Assembly (NCBI RefSeq): GCF_947498635.1
Contig: NZ_CANMKV010000003.1
Span: 62,001-126,000, forward strand
Direction of reading: 5' to 3'
From: an uncultured Microbulbifer sp.
GTDB lineage: Bacteria; Pseudomonadota; Gammaproteobacteria; Pseudomonadales; Cellvibrionaceae
Length of the DNA stretch: 64,000 bases
Position 1 is the stretch's first letter. Every line of letters starts with the position of its first letter. The notes under the pieces were generated by a model. That model worked only from the letters and a program-made list of their open reading frames with translations, was not told where the DNA came from and made no database searches. Positions 9,388 through 18,659 of the stretch are shown here, piece by piece. The position numbers and the translations under genes were made by a program.

Positions 9388-10588
9388 GCACGGCCTGCAG
9401 TTACCGCCGCTCAGTCTCTACGTGCATATCCCATGGTGTGTGCGCAAATGCCCCTATTGTGACTTCAATTCCCACCAGGCGGCCAGGGACCATACGGATA
9501 CAGAGTATGCGTTACCCCAGGCAGATTACGTGGCGCAGTTGCGCCTCGACTTAATCAGCCAGCTCTCCTGGGTGCAGGGGCGCAAGCTGCAGTCGATTTT
9601 CTTTGGTGGTGGCACCCCGAGCCTTTTCTCCCCCGAGGCCATCGGGCAAATTCTGGTTATGGCCGAGGAACTTGTGGGGTTCAGCGAGAGTATTGAGATT
9701 ACCCTGGAGGCAAACCCAGGAACCTTTGAGCAGGAAAAATTTACTGGTTATCGCGCCGCAGGGGTCAATCGCCTCTCGATCGGTGTGCAGAGTTTCAGCA
9801 GCACTCAGCTGCATAACTTGGGCCGTATCCACAGTGGTGAGGAGGCCAGCAGGGCCCTGGACATGGCTCGCCGCGCAGGCTTCGATAATATTAATCTCGA
9901 CCTTATGCACGGTCTGCCCGGACAGACTGAGGCCGAGGCGTTGGAAGACCTGCATCGCGCCGTTGCCCTGGCCCCAGAGCATATCTCTTGGTACCAGCTC
10001 ACCATAGAGCCGAATACGGCCTTCTACAGCGCACCACCCTCTACGCCGGGATCGCAGCTTATTGCCAGTATGCAGAGCGGTGGCCGTGACTTTCTCGCCT
10101 CGGAAGGGTATTTGCGTTACGAGGTCTCCGCCTACAGCGGCAAGGGCCTGGAATCCCGTCATAATCTCAATTATTGGGGGTTTGGCGATTACCTGGGAAT
10201 CGGTGCCGGTGCTCACGGCAAGGTCACTCTTCCGGAGGAAGGACAGATACTTCGCAGTCGCCGTACACGTACACCCAGAGACTATTTGGCAATAACACCC
10301 GATACCAGAGCGCTGTTGCACCGCGCACTATCCGAACCCCATAGCGATCCGATTGAGGCCGAGGATTTGTCCTTGGAGTTCCTGATGAATGCACTGCGCC
10401 TAATGGAAGGGGTGCCTCTGGATACTTTTGAGCGCTATACCGGCCTGCCTATAGAGGTTTTACAGCGCCATTGGTCTGGCCTGATGGCGATGGATCTCGT
10501 ACAGCCACTGGAGCAGTGCATCGCTGCCACCGCTTTTGGCTTCGACTATCTTGATGAGATTCTTCAGCGCTTCCTAGAGCAAGCGTGA
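9374..10588 (+). CDS. hemW: Radical SAM family heme chaperone HemW
   Basis: Relative of oxygen-independent coproporphyrinogen oxidase that binds heme and passes it to client proteins. The radical SAM motif is CVRKCPYC (C22, C26, C29), followed by FFGGGTPSLF (SAM contact) and NLDLMHGLPGQT. The 404-residue length suits HemW. The start is a TTG at 9374 inside the end of rdgB; no in-frame ATG exists before the conserved LSLYVHIPWC. As with other HemW proteins it should not be called HemN without biochemical evidence, because HemN has extra N-terminal residues that are absent here. Confidence 0.93.
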   Translation: MLASKHGLQLPPLSLYVHIPWCVRKCPYCDFNSHQAARDHTDTEYALPQADYVAQLRLDLISQLSWVQGRKLQSIFFGGGTPSLFSPEAIGQILVMAEELVGFSESIEITLEANPGTFEQEKFTGYRAAGVNRLSIGVQSFSSTQLHNLGRIHSGEEASRALDMARRAGFDNINLDLMHGLPGQTEAEALEDLHRAVALAPEHISWYQLTIEPNTAFYSAPPSTPGSQLIASMQSGGRDFLASEGYLRYEVSAYSGKGLESRHNLNYWGFGDYLGIGAGAHGKVTLPEEGQILRSRRTRTPRDYLAITPDTRALLHRALSEPHSDPIEAEDLSLEFLMNALRLMEGVPLDTFERYTGLPIEVLQRHWSGLMAMDLVQPLEQCIAATAFGFDYLDEILQRFLEQA

Positions 10589-10730
10589 TGTTGGCTTGGG
10601 CTTGAAAACTGAATTAACGCCCCAATCTACGGGCTAACCGGCGTAGTCCAGCTGTATCCCACAGCCGGCATCGCGAGATGCTACGCCTGCGGAGGCCCCG
10701 CATCGAGTAACTAAAGAACAGGAAAGCAAT

Positions 10731-11060
10731 ATGAGCGAGCACGCAATCATCAACGTAACCGACGCTGAGTTCGAAGCTGAGGTTCTCAAAGCTGAAGGTC
10801 CGGTGTTGGTGGACTTCTGGGCTCAATGGTGCGGCCCGTGCAAAATGATCGCTCCGGTCCTGGAAGACCTGGCAGGTCACTATGGCGAAAAGCTAAAGAT
10901 CGTTAAGGTTGACGTGGATGCCAATAAGGAAACACCGGCCAAGTACAATGTTCGCGGTATACCTACCCTATTGCTGTTTAAAGGTGGCAATGTGGAAGGT
11001 ACCAAGGTTGGGGCACTGTCTCGCGCTCAATTAACTGAGTTCATTGACAGCCAGCTTTAA
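10731..11060 (+). CDS. trxA: Thioredoxin 1
   Basis: A 109-residue cytoplasmic thioredoxin, the general protein disulfide reductant recycled by thioredoxin reductase. The active site is WCGPC in VLVDFWAQWCGPCKM, and the cis-proline lies in RGIPTLLLF. An AGGAAAG ribosome site precedes the ATG. It is followed by rho as in E. coli, across a 364-base leader. Confidence 0.97.
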   Translation: MSEHAIINVTDAEFEAEVLKAEGPVLVDFWAQWCGPCKMIAPVLEDLAGHYGEKLKIVKVDVDANKETPAKYNVRGIPTLLLFKGGNVEGTKVGALSRAQLTEFIDSQL

Positions 11061-11424
11061 TCTCGGCCAATTCATCCTGCAGAGGGCAAATTTCTTTGCA
11101 GGATGAGAAACAGCCGTTATACTGGCTGTAATTCTGTAATAGTTCAGTCAGCTGTGGGATCGGTAACGACCAGCTGAAGAAAACGCCCCCCCATAGGTCC
11201 TTGACCATTCCCGGCGTATTTATTCCTCGAGTTGAGCTTAATTGAGATAGCTTTTCCTGTAGAGTAGGAGAGCTAAAGCCCAATGAGTATTACGCTTTTG
11301 ATAGGCATGGAGTCCTGGTGTACCGGGCAAAATTGACGAGCAAATCTCTGATTTTCAAACCCCTCCCCAAATTATTCCGGCGTGTCCGCGCCAATGACAA
11401 CAGAAACCTTAATAAGCAATTGGT
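11061..11424 (+). promoter_or_regulatory. trxA-rho intergenic region: rho leader with stacked hairpins
   Basis: No convincing gene lies here. Three inverted repeats follow each other: 9 bp (11074-11082 with 11098-11106), 6 bp (11111-11116 with 11125-11130) and 7 bp (11149-11155 with 11171-11177). None is followed by a T tract. A possible sigma70 promoter (TTTGCA 11096-11101, 17 bases, TATACT 11119-11124) would give a leader of about 290 bases before rho. In E. coli rho is autoregulated through a leader of similar size, so the same is plausible. A minus-strand frame of 80 codons here looks like chance. Confidence 0.45.
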
Positions 11425-12684
11425 ATGAATCTCTCCGAATTAAAAACTAAACCCATTGAAGAGTTGATTGAAATAGCCAAAGGCATGGGCCTGGAAAATC
11501 TGGCTCGGTCACGCAAACAGGATATTATTTTCAATATTCTCAAACGCCACGCGAAAAGCGGTGAAGATATCTATGGCGACGGCGTATTGGAAATCCTTCA
11601 GGATGGTTTCGGGTTTTTGCGTTCCGCTGATTCCTCTTATCTCGCAGGGCCGGACGATATTTATGTCTCCCCTAGTCAGATTCGCCGATTTAATTTGCGT
11701 ACGGGCGATTCAATTTCCGGGAAAATTCGCCCACCCAAAGAGGGTGAGAGATATTTCGCTTTATTAAAAGTTAACGAGATTAATTTTGATAAACCGGAAA
11801 ATGCCCGAAATAAGATTCTTTTCGAAAACCTTACCCCGCTTTTCCCTAATGATCGTCTGACTTTGGAATGTGGCAATGGCTCTTCTGAAGACCTGATCGG
11901 CCGCATTATCGATTTAGTGGCCCCCATCGGAAAGGGTCAGCGGGGCTTGATCGTGGCGCCGCCCAAGGCCGGTAAAACTATTATGTTGCAGAATATGGCC
12001 CAGGCCATTACACGCAATAATCCAGAGTGCCACCTCATTGTTTTGCTGATTGATGAGCGTCCGGAAGAAGTGACCGAGATGCAGCGTTCGGTGCGTGGAG
12101 AGGTGGTTGCTTCTACCTTCGATGAGCCGCCCGCACGCCACGTTCAGGTCGCTGAAATGGTTATCGAAAAGGCTAAACGCCTGGTAGAACACAAAAAAGA
12201 CGTGGTAATTCTACTCGATTCCATCACTCGTCTGGCGCGCGCTTATAACACCACGGTACCGAGTTCTGGCAAGGTCCTAACGGGTGGTGTGGATGCCCAT
12301 GCCCTCGAGCGCCCCAAACGCTTTTTCGGTGCTGCGCGTAACATTGAAGAGGGCGGAAGTCTGTCTATTATTGCTACTGCACTGATCGATACCGGCTCGA
12401 AGATGGACGAAGTGATTTTCGAAGAATTCAAAGGCACCGGCAATATGGAGCTGCAGTTGGATCGCAAGATTGCTGAAAAACGTGTATACCCGGCAATTAA
12501 CGTGCGCCGTTCTGGGACGCGTCGCGAAGAGCTGTTGATGCCTGAGGGTGAACTCCAGCGTGTATGGATCCTGCGCAAATTGCTACACGATATGGAAGAT
12601 GTAGCATCAACGGAGTTCCTAGTGGACAAGTTGAAGGATTTCAAGAGTAATGACGAATTCTTCCTATCCATGAAACGGAAATAA
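11425..12684 (+). CDS. rho: Transcription termination factor Rho
   Basis: Hexameric RNA-dependent ATPase/helicase that ends transcription. The 419 residues equal the E. coli length. In order: N-terminal helical domain, the cold-shock-like RNA-binding domain ([26 protein letters not shown]), the Walker A loop PPKAGKT, Walker [17 protein letters not shown], and the Q/R loop regions ([29 protein letters not shown]). The first third of the gene is more AT-rich than the rest. The ATG has only a weak ribosome site, which would fit tight autoregulation. A perfect terminator follows. Confidence 0.98.
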   Translation: MNLSELKTKPIEELIEIAKGMGLENLARSRKQDIIFNILKRHAKSGEDIYGDGVLEILQDGFGFLRSADSSYLAGPDDIYVSPSQIRRFNLRTGDSISGKIRPPKEGERYFALLKVNEINFDKPENARNKILFENLTPLFPNDRLTLECGNGSSEDLIGRIIDLVAPIGKGQRGLIVAPPKAGKTIMLQNMAQAITRNNPECHLIVLLIDERPEEVTEMQRSVRGEVVASTFDEPPARHVQVAEMVIEKAKRLVEHKKDVVILLDSITRLARAYNTTVPSSGKVLTGGVDAHALERPKRFFGAARNIEEGGSLSIIATALIDTGSKMDEVIFEEFKGTGNMELQLDRKIAEKRVYPAINVRRSGTRREELLMPEGELQRVWILRKLLHDMEDVASTEFLVDKLKDFKSNDEFFLSMKRK

Positions 12685-12691
12685 TTTTTAT

Positions 12692-12725
12692 ATATAAAAG
12701 GCGCCTATACCGGCGCCTTTTATAT
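12692..12725 (+). terminator. rho terminator
   Basis: A 14-bp perfect stem (12692-12705 and 12712-12725) with GGCGCC at its top, a six-base loop and a T-rich right flank. A classic intrinsic terminator, symmetrical enough to work on either strand. Confidence 0.85.
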
Positions 12726-12763
12726 TCTGGATCGCACAAAGTGATTATTTGCGCGAATTAATG

Positions 12764-12792
12764 TTGAAAAGGCGAGCTATAAGGCATATAAA
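12764..12792 (+). promoter_or_regulatory. Strong sigma70 promoter for the RRM gene
   Basis: TTGAAA (12764-12769), a 17-base spacer and TATAAA (12787-12792): five of six matches in each hexamer. Transcription would start near 12799, giving a 5' UTR of about 155 bases before the GTG of the RRM gene. A competing small frame across this region (12749-12958) has no ribosome site and overlaps the promoter. Confidence 0.6.
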
Positions 12793-12954
12793 GTTCCACA
12801 TCGTGGCGCTGGGTATGAAATTTATAGCGAGGCGCCCGACCGAATTGGCCCAGGATTTACTCCGTAAAAGGGTCAATCTCAAATGGATAATCTGGTGGAG
12901 CTGGTTATTCATTTGTGACTGCACGACAGCCCACACATCTAGTGAGAACCTTTT

Positions 12955-13224
12955 GTGAATATCTATATTGGAAATCTGGCCTACGCGGTAACCTCTGACG
13001 ACCTGCACGAAGCTTTCGGCGCATTCGGAGAGATCTCTCGGGCTACTGTAATTACTGACCGTGAGACTGGCCGCTCTAAGGGCTTCGGTTTCGTAGAAAT
13101 GCCCAACGACGACGAAGCACGTAAAGCCATCGAAGAGATGAACGACCAGCCTATGTCTGGCCGTAACATCCGCGTTAACGAAGCTAAGCCTCGCGAAGAT
13201 CGTCCGCGTCGCCCCCGCTTCTAA
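12955..13224 (+). CDS. RRM-type RNA-binding protein
   Basis: An 89-residue single RNA-recognition-motif protein. Both signature strands are present: RNP2 as IYIGNL (residues 3-8) and RNP1 as KGFGFVEM (about 42-49), with a short basic tail rich in R and P. Bacterial proteins of this type, best studied in cyanobacteria, are often cold-induced and bind single-stranded RNA. The GTG start is fixed by the need to keep RNP2 at the N-terminus; its ribosome site is weak. A strong promoter and a long 5' UTR lie upstream, and the terminator stem begins at the stop codon. Confidence 0.93.
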   Translation: MNIYIGNLAYAVTSDDLHEAFGAFGEISRATVITDRETGRSKGFGFVEMPNDDEARKAIEEMNDQPMSGRNIRVNEAKPREDRPRRPRF

Positions 13225-13248
13225 GCTTAGGCAAGCTTAAGATTTTTT
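13222..13248 (+). terminator. Terminator overlapping the RRM stop codon
   Basis: A 7-bp stem (TAAGCTT 13222-13228, AAGCTTA 13233-13239) with a four-base loop, then six T residues at 13243-13248. The stem includes the TAA stop. It is AT-rich and weak; a second, stronger hairpin follows at once. Confidence 0.55.
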
Positions 13249-13277
13249 CGGCCCGCAGCTTAAACGCTTGCGGGCCG
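13249..13277 (+). terminator. Second GC-rich hairpin after the RRM gene
   Basis: A 9-bp stem (CGGCCCGCA 13249-13257, TGCGGGCCG 13269-13277) with an 11-base loop. No T tract follows. It may stabilise the 3' end of the RRM message or back up the weaker terminator just before it. Confidence 0.5.
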
Positions 13278-13380
13278 CTTCTAGCCCCTCTGTTAAGCAC
13301 CCTTCATCCGGGCGCCATTCCCCATTTTGTAATTTCTGTTTTACACTGCGTTCTGGTTTCTTCTTCACGACCGGCAATGC

Positions 13381-14844
13381 ATGAAATATAAAGACCTACG
13401 CGACTTTATCCAGTTGTTGGAAAAGCGTGGCCTGCTAAAACGAATTCAATATCCTGTAGACCCCAAACTGGAAATGACAGAAATCTCTGATCGCGTATTG
13501 CGCTCAGGGGGACCTGCTTTGCTGTTTGAAAATCCCGTAGGATTCGATACTCCAGTATTGGCTAACCTATTTGGCACTACTGAGAGAGTGGCATTGGGAA
13601 TGGGGCGCGAGTGTATTGGTGAGCTGCGCGAGGTTGGCCAACTGCTCGCTTTTCTCAAAGAGCCACAGCCACCCGAGAATCTGCGCGATGCCTGGGAGAA
13701 ATTACCTGTCTTTAAGCAAGTGCTTAATATGGGACCAAAGGTGGTTAAGAGCGCCGCCTGCCAACAGGTTGTGTTGGATAAATCTCAGGTGGACCTCCAT
13801 GCATTGCCCATTCAGACCTGTTGGCCTGGGGATGCCGCGCCACTGGTGACTTGGCCGCTGGTGATTACCCGGGGACCCGAGAAGCAGCGTCAGAATCTGG
13901 GTATTTACCGAATGCAGTTAATTGGTAAAAACCGTCTGATTATGCGCTGGCTCAGCCACAGAGGGGGCGCGTTGGATTACCGTGACTGGTGCAAGAAAAA
14001 CCCTGGAAAGCCCTACCCGGTGGCGGTGGCCTTGGGTGCGGACCCAGCCACGATACTTGGAGCGGTTACTCCGGTACCGGACACCCTGTCCGAATACGCC
14101 TTTGCCGGCTTGCTGCGCGGCGCTAAAACGGAAGTAGCAGGCGCGTTGCTTAGTGATTTACAGGTGCCGGCCAGCGCTGAGTATGTATTGGAAGGGTTTA
14201 TCTATCCCGATGATATGGCCGATGAAGGTCCCTATGGAGATCATACCGGTTACTACAATGAGGTCGATCGCTTTCCAGTATTTACTGTGGAGAAAATAAC
14301 CCACCGTAAAGATCCTATTTATCACAGCACTTATACCGGAAGGCCACCAGATGAACCTGCGATTTTAGGTGAGGCACTCAATGAGGTCTTCGTACCAATT
14401 TTGCAGAAGCAATTTCCTGAAATAGTCGATTTCTACCTGCCACCAGAGGGGTGTTCTTACCGTCTTGCGGTAGTGACCATGAAGAAACAGTATGCGGGTC
14501 ACGCCAAACGGGTGATGATGGGGGTTTGGTCTTTCCTGCGACAGTTTATGTATACCAAATTTGTGATTGTCACCGATGACGACGTTAACGCGCGGGATTG
14601 GAATGATGTAATTTGGGCTATGACCACTCGTATGGACCCGGCACGGGATACGGTAATGGTGGAAAATACCCCGATTGATTATCTGGATTTTGCCTCGCCG
14701 GTATCTGGCTTGGGCTCCAAGATGGGTTTCGATGCCACGAACAAGTGGCAGGGAGAAACCAACAGGGAGTGGGGCAATCCTATTGAGAAAGACCCACAGG
14801 TGGTCCAGAAGGTGGATGAAATCTGGTCCAAGCTAGGTCTTTAA
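13381..14844 (+). CDS. ubiD: 4-hydroxy-3-polyprenylbenzoate decarboxylase
   Basis: Prenylated-FMN-dependent decarboxylase of ubiquinone synthesis. The 487-residue protein has the family's usual length and conserved segments: [21 protein letters not shown] at the start, the prFMN-binding [18 protein letters not shown] and the catalytic-region [11 protein letters not shown], with a C-terminal helical domain ending in [14 protein letters not shown]. It needs UbiX to make its cofactor; ubiX is not in this window. It appears monocistronic. Confidence 0.95.
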   Translation: MKYKDLRDFIQLLEKRGLLKRIQYPVDPKLEMTEISDRVLRSGGPALLFENPVGFDTPVLANLFGTTERVALGMGRECIGELREVGQLLAFLKEPQPPENLRDAWEKLPVFKQVLNMGPKVVKSAACQQVVLDKSQVDLHALPIQTCWPGDAAPLVTWPLVITRGPEKQRQNLGIYRMQLIGKNRLIMRWLSHRGGALDYRDWCKKNPGKPYPVAVALGADPATILGAVTPVPDTLSEYAFAGLLRGAKTEVAGALLSDLQVPASAEYVLEGFIYPDDMADEGPYGDHTGYYNEVDRFPVFTVEKITHRKDPIYHSTYTGRPPDEPAILGEALNEVFVPILQKQFPEIVDFYLPPEGCSYRLAVVTMKKQYAGHAKRVMMGVWSFLRQFMYTKFVIVTDDDVNARDWNDVIWAMTTRMDPARDTVMVENTPIDYLDFASPVSGLGSKMGFDATNKWQGETNREWGNPIEKDPQVVQKVDEIWSKLGL

Positions 14845-14880
14845 GCATAATCCAGACATCTGATTTTTTATTCATTTGTA

Positions 14881-14900
14881 GAGCGTCTATAGAGGCGCTC
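14881..14900 (+). terminator. Possible ubiD terminator hairpin
   Basis: An 8-bp stem including one G-T pair (GAGCGTCT 14881-14888, AGGCGCTC 14893-14900 approximately). The T-poor downstream flank makes termination by this hairpin uncertain. The stretch from here to 15027 is AT-rich, holds one more small hairpin (14940-14964) and no gene. Confidence 0.4.
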
Positions 14901-15027
14901 TAATTAATGGTTTCATAGTAATTATTCTAAATTTTCCCAAGCTTACATCTATATGGATGTAGCTGAGGACGTTGAATCCCGGTATCGGTTTATTTGCCGC
15001 CTTTGATGAATTGTGGGGGGTATTTAA

Positions 15028-15957
15028 ATGAGAATACTTTATGCAGTCGGCTTAATGGCTGTTGGTATTTTCGAAAATTGGACAATGCCACCAAGTGAGC
15101 AGAAGAAAAGCACAGAGATTGCCAATATAGAAGATTTTATGACGGCGGTTATGTGAGAGGCTGTCATTCCTGTTATAGCCTTATCAAGAATAAAAGGGGT
15201 AAACTTCTCTTTCAGTAAGTATATGGATTGGCTGGCGAAGAGCTTGGTAAGCCACTCTTCAGCGACTGCAGATTACTATAGCTACACCATTTACTCGGCA
15301 AATCGTCATCCCTAAATTAGTCTGGAGCAACACCTCCGTTCTCTCCTTAATGAGGAAGGTAGTCTGTACAATAATGAGGCTCATTATTTGAAGGCTATGC
15401 CGGAGTGCGTCGTCAGTACAGAAATTTGCCTGCAGGTTTAGCGGGCTTATTAGTGTAGTCAGCAACTGGCCAATCCCTTGTAAACTATAGCAAGGAAACG
15501 CTTTTTTGTAGCTTTGAAAGGGAGTGCGCAAGTTGGAAGCTTAACGAGATGGATCTAGGTTCCCTAGTAGTGCCCTATAAGATGGAGCAATGCATACCAC
15601 TTTTAGGTCTTTGCACTGATAGTGAATCAAGCAGAATAAATTATTTGATGGGAAGATACATCAACCCACCTTTCGAGTACAAAGAAAGCCACAGTGCCCC
15701 GATGGTGGTATTCGCATCAGTATTGACGACCTTAGTGATTTTTCACTGGCAATTACCAAGATCCGTTTCAGATTCGCAAGGCTCCTTTTGGCAAGATTCC
15801 GATGGATTTGTGGGATATCTGGGGTCGGATACTAGGAGTATTTACGGCAATGTATTTTGACCCTAATCGTAAGGGTGGCTTTATTATCCTGATGAACCGT
15901 GATGTGGATGGTAACTCTGCCGATGCAATGAGGCGTATTGCTAGTCGCTTAATATAA
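15028..15957 (+). pseudogene. Decayed serine hydrolase (class C beta-lactamase family)
   Basis: Remains of a beta-lactamase-family serine hydrolase, broken by several stops and frameshifts. Reading from the ATG at 15028 behind a GGGGGG ribosome site gives 42 codons, then a TGA (15154-15156, likely a mutated CGA) and 51 more in-frame codons. After further shifts, recognisable pieces follow: LAGLLV with ATGQSLVNYSKETLF, SWKLNEMDLGSLVVPYK, then GIRISIDDLSDFSLA, and finally the typical C-terminus FDPNRKGGFIILMNRD ending at a TAA (15955-15957). The SxxK active-site region is degraded. Each piece is in a different frame from the next, so a functional product is not possible. Confidence 0.75.
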
Positions 15958-16117
15958 ATGTAAAAATGAGTGATGAGAGAGTCCAGTACAGAGAATGTCT
16001 GGGAGCTTTTAAAAGTCTTCTAAAGATTTCTGAATTTTGATTTCTATAATTTGGTAACTTATTACTAAAATAATATATTCTTGACTGGTAGGTTGTGGGG
16101 GATAAGGAGAATCCATT

Positions 16118-16620
16118 ATGATTAGAAAAATACAATCTGTTACTAAATGTTTTTTAGTTGCTATATGTTTTTTGTCGCTGACAATCAATGCAGAGAAGGT
16201 TGATTTGAAAAGTTCGGATGTATTCGAACGAATGAAATTGCTTCAAGGAGATTGGAAGAAGGAGGGAGATACAGCCGGAAATTTCCATATTAAATTTTCT
16301 CAGACCGCCGCAGATTCTGTTTTGGTGGAGAATTGGTTGTATAAAAGGAAATCGCATTCGCTCACTATCTACCACATAGATAATAGCAATTTATTGGCAA
16401 CCCACTATTGTCCTCAGGGAAACCAGCCACGTTTGCAGCTCACCTCAAGTGTTGAAAGCAGGCCGATTGAGTTTTCCTTTAAGGATGCTGGGGTTTAGAG
16501 GCAAACCATCAGCACAGCTTGGCTTTTGAATGGTTAGAGAATGGCAAGGTCATCCGCACAGAGAGCTATATGGAAAATGGAGAGCTAAGGCCCTCAAGTA
16601 TACGGCTAGTGCGCAAATAA
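16118..16620 (+). pseudogene. Frameshifted gene for a small exported protein
   Basis: The first 126 codons encode a signal peptide (hydrophobic to about residue 24, ending NAEK) and a lipocalin-like beta-rich domain beginning LLQGDWKKEGDT. A stop at 16496-16498 cuts it. The plus-one-earlier frame from 16495 continues sensibly for 41 codons (LEANHQHSLAFEWLENGKV...) and ends in RLVRK at 16618-16620. One missing base near the GGGG-TTT run (16490-16496) explains both halves. It could be a real mutation or an assembly error in a homopolymer. A good terminator follows. The family is not one I can name. Confidence 0.65.
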
Positions 16621-16668
16621 ACTGCCAAATCTCCATTTTCTGTATATAAATCTATTCTACTCTTAATC

Positions 16669-16701
16669 AAAGCTGACAATGATTATCCTGTCAGCTTTTT
16701 T
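16669..16701 (+). terminator. Intrinsic terminator
   Basis: A 10-bp stem (16669-16678 and 16689-16698) with a ten-base loop and a run of six T residues at its end. It closes the frameshifted gene upstream. The following 200 bases, up to 16900, hold no gene. Confidence 0.85.
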
Positions 16702-16911
16702 GTATGCCTAACTCAACGAGATACAGCTTAGGTAGTATGATGCAATGTCTTCTATACTTCGTTGCTATATTGCAGGTTAATTATGCAAGCAGCTACAGGA
16801 TTTACCATTTGGTGACATTTCTATCTGGCCCTAAACGGCTGATATGCATTCTGCATCATGATGGCCTTGGGGATTAGGCCAAATAACTACAATATGAGGG
16901 AGGGGTGAAAC

Positions 16912-17241
16912 ATGGAGTTGATTCTTTTTGTAATCATTATGGTAGCGGTTTTGGTTCTGCCATTAAAGATGGCTGCTGCCATGATGGGAGCGAGAAATAC
17001 CGGGGTTTTTCATTGTCTTTTTGCACTTTTACTGGCGCTGATTGTACAGAGAATTGTGGGTGGTATGCTACCGGGTGTAAGTGACAGTGCCGGGATTCTT
17101 TTGACTATTCCATTGGCAGCAATTGCTTATATGTTGGTTTTAGGTACAGGATTTTTGAAGGCGATCATTATCGCAATACTACAGGGAATTATTACTTTTT
17201 TGGCCATGCTACTTTTTGCCGGTATGTTTGCAAATATCTAA
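16912..17241 (+). CDS. Small hypothetical membrane protein
   Basis: A 109-residue, almost entirely hydrophobic protein with about four membrane helices (roughly residues 2-20, 32-50, 58-78 and 82-106) and few charges. A strong GGGAGGGG ribosome site sits eight bases before the ATG. It lies alone in the AT-rich region between the two broken genes and the minus-strand hydrolase. I do not recognise the family. The 285 bases after it carry no gene or clear terminator. Confidence 0.7.
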   Translation: MELILFVIIMVAVLVLPLKMAAAMMGARNTGVFHCLFALLLALIVQRIVGGMLPGVSDSAGILLTIPLAAIAYMLVLGTGFLKAIIIAILQGIITFLAMLLFAGMFANI

Positions 17242-17526
17242 TCTTCCCGATCGATGATGTTCTGATTTACCCGGATCAGGTACTGCTCAGTGATTTCTGT
17301 TCGAAAGCTCTTTCGGTATCTGGTCCAAGTCAAACGTCGCTCCTATTGAGGTCTTTCTGTAAACTTTTCCCCTCTGTTTCTCAGGCGCAGGTCTAACCAT
17401 AAGAGCAGGGCGTCATTTCTACAGACCTAAAGAAAACTCTTTGCGCAGAGAATTTGGTAGCAGTTTTTGGAAATATTATTTGGCCAGAATGCCTGTTTGG
17501 GCGGGGCCTGATTAATATCTAGCCTG

Positions 17527-18567
17527 CTAATCGGAAACCTGCTGGGTTTCCTCCTTGAGGAACTCGCTTAGGGCCTTGAAATAATCGCTGAAGGTTTCGA
17601 ACTGTGGCAAGTGCCCGACACCATCGAATTCTATTAGCTGCGCACCTGGAATTACGGAGGCGGTTTTTTTGCCTAATAGATCGTAACGTCCCAATGTCTT
17701 TCTGATGGGTTCAGCAGCGCGGGTACGGCCAATCGCGGTGCGATCCCGAGTGCCGATAATCAGGAGGGTGGGTACTTGGAGATCTGCGAACTCATACAAA
17801 ACCGGTTGAGTAAACACCATTTCTGAGGTGAGGGCATCAATCTTGGCTATATGCTGGGAGTCTGGTCCCAGTGTCCAGCCGGCTTGGATATCTAGTAGGG
17901 AGTTGTAGGATTCCCGCCATTTTCCATCGAAATAGGCACTCAACATATAGTTCTTAATACCCTCCGGTGTTTGTGCCTGCTCTCTGAGTATGGCTTGCTC
18001 CAAAGGCTCATAGGGGACGAAGCGCTTCCAATCCTCCAGACCGATAGGGTTGATCAAAGCCAGCTTCTCCACCATTTCTGGGTACATAAGAGAGAAGCGC
18101 GTCGCCAGCATACCTCCCATGGAATGGCCAACCACAGATACTCGATTCACTTTAAGTGTGTTGAGCAGAGCCTCGGTATCTGCAGCCATACCGTGCAGGT
18201 TGTACGGCATTAATGGTTTGTCCGATTTGCCGAAGCCGATTTGGTCCGGGGCAATGACCCGGTAACCTTGTTCCGTGAGCGCGGCGATGCTGTCTGCCCA
18301 GTAGGCAGCGGAAAAATTTTTGCCATGCAGTAGTAATACCGTACCTCTGGCAGGTGCAGCTGTGCTTGAGGGGACATCCATATAGGCCATGGAAGCAGGT
18401 TGTCCTAATTTGGACAGCTCTAACGTTTTAACCGGATAGGGATAGTTGTAGCCACTCAGTAACATATCCTGTGGTTGGGTGGAGGGAACAGAAGCGAGCG
18501 TAAAATTCGATAGGAGAATCAAAAATAGTAAGGTGAGAGCGGAAAGGCATTGTTGCGGTAGTCTCAT
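17527..18567 (-). CDS. Exported alpha/beta hydrolase
   Basis: A 346-residue alpha/beta-fold hydrolase with an N-terminal signal peptide (MRLPQQCLSALTLLFLILL). The oxyanion region LLLHGKNF, nucleophile Ser149 in GHSMGGM, an aspartate in GTRDRT and the histidine in GVGHLPQFE make a full triad. Substrate is unknown; the fold covers esterases, epoxide hydrolases and others. A TTG lies two codons upstream of the chosen ATG; neither has a strong ribosome site. It is separated from hemY by a hairpin, so it is probably its own unit. Confidence 0.85.
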   Translation of the reverse strand: MRLPQQCLSALTLLFLILLSNFTLASVPSTQPQDMLLSGYNYPYPVKTLELSKLGQPASMAYMDVPSSTAAPARGTVLLLHGKNFSAAYWADSIAALTEQGYRVIAPDQIGFGKSDKPLMPYNLHGMAADTEALLNTLKVNRVSVVGHSMGGMLATRFSLMYPEMVEKLALINPIGLEDWKRFVPYEPLEQAILREQAQTPEGIKNYMLSAYFDGKWRESYNSLLDIQAGWTLGPDSQHIAKIDALTSEMVFTQPVLYEFADLQVPTLLIIGTRDRTAIGRTRAAEPIRKTLGRYDLLGKKTASVIPGAQLIEFDGVGHLPQFETFSDYFKALSEFLKEETQQVSD

Positions 18568-18627
18568 GAGCAAGCTTCAAAAAAGATGCGGAAGCCCACT
18601 ATGGGCCAAAGAGTGTTACGGGGAAAG

Positions 18628-18646
18628 GGCCCAGATAATCTGGGCC
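18628..18646 (-). terminator. Terminator of the hem operon
   Basis: An 8-bp perfect stem (GGCCCAGA / TCTGGGCC) with a three-base loop, just past the hemY stop on the minus strand. The downstream flank has only a short T run. Confidence 0.5.
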
Positions 18647-18659
18647 ACTAGGGTGGTCG

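Noticed and set aside
11041-11283. 80-codon minus-strand frame between trxA and rho
   Set aside because: It spans the hairpins of the rho leader, overlaps the trxA stop and lacks a ribosome site.
12749-12958. 69-codon plus-strand frame upstream of the RRM gene
   Set aside because: It overlaps the near-consensus promoter, has no ribosome site and no family-like motif; more likely part of the untranslated leader.
14845-17526. Insertion sequence or prophage remnant in the AT-rich region
   Set aside because: No transposase, integrase, terminal inverted repeats or target duplications seen; the content is explained by a decayed hydrolase gene, a frameshifted gene and one small gene.
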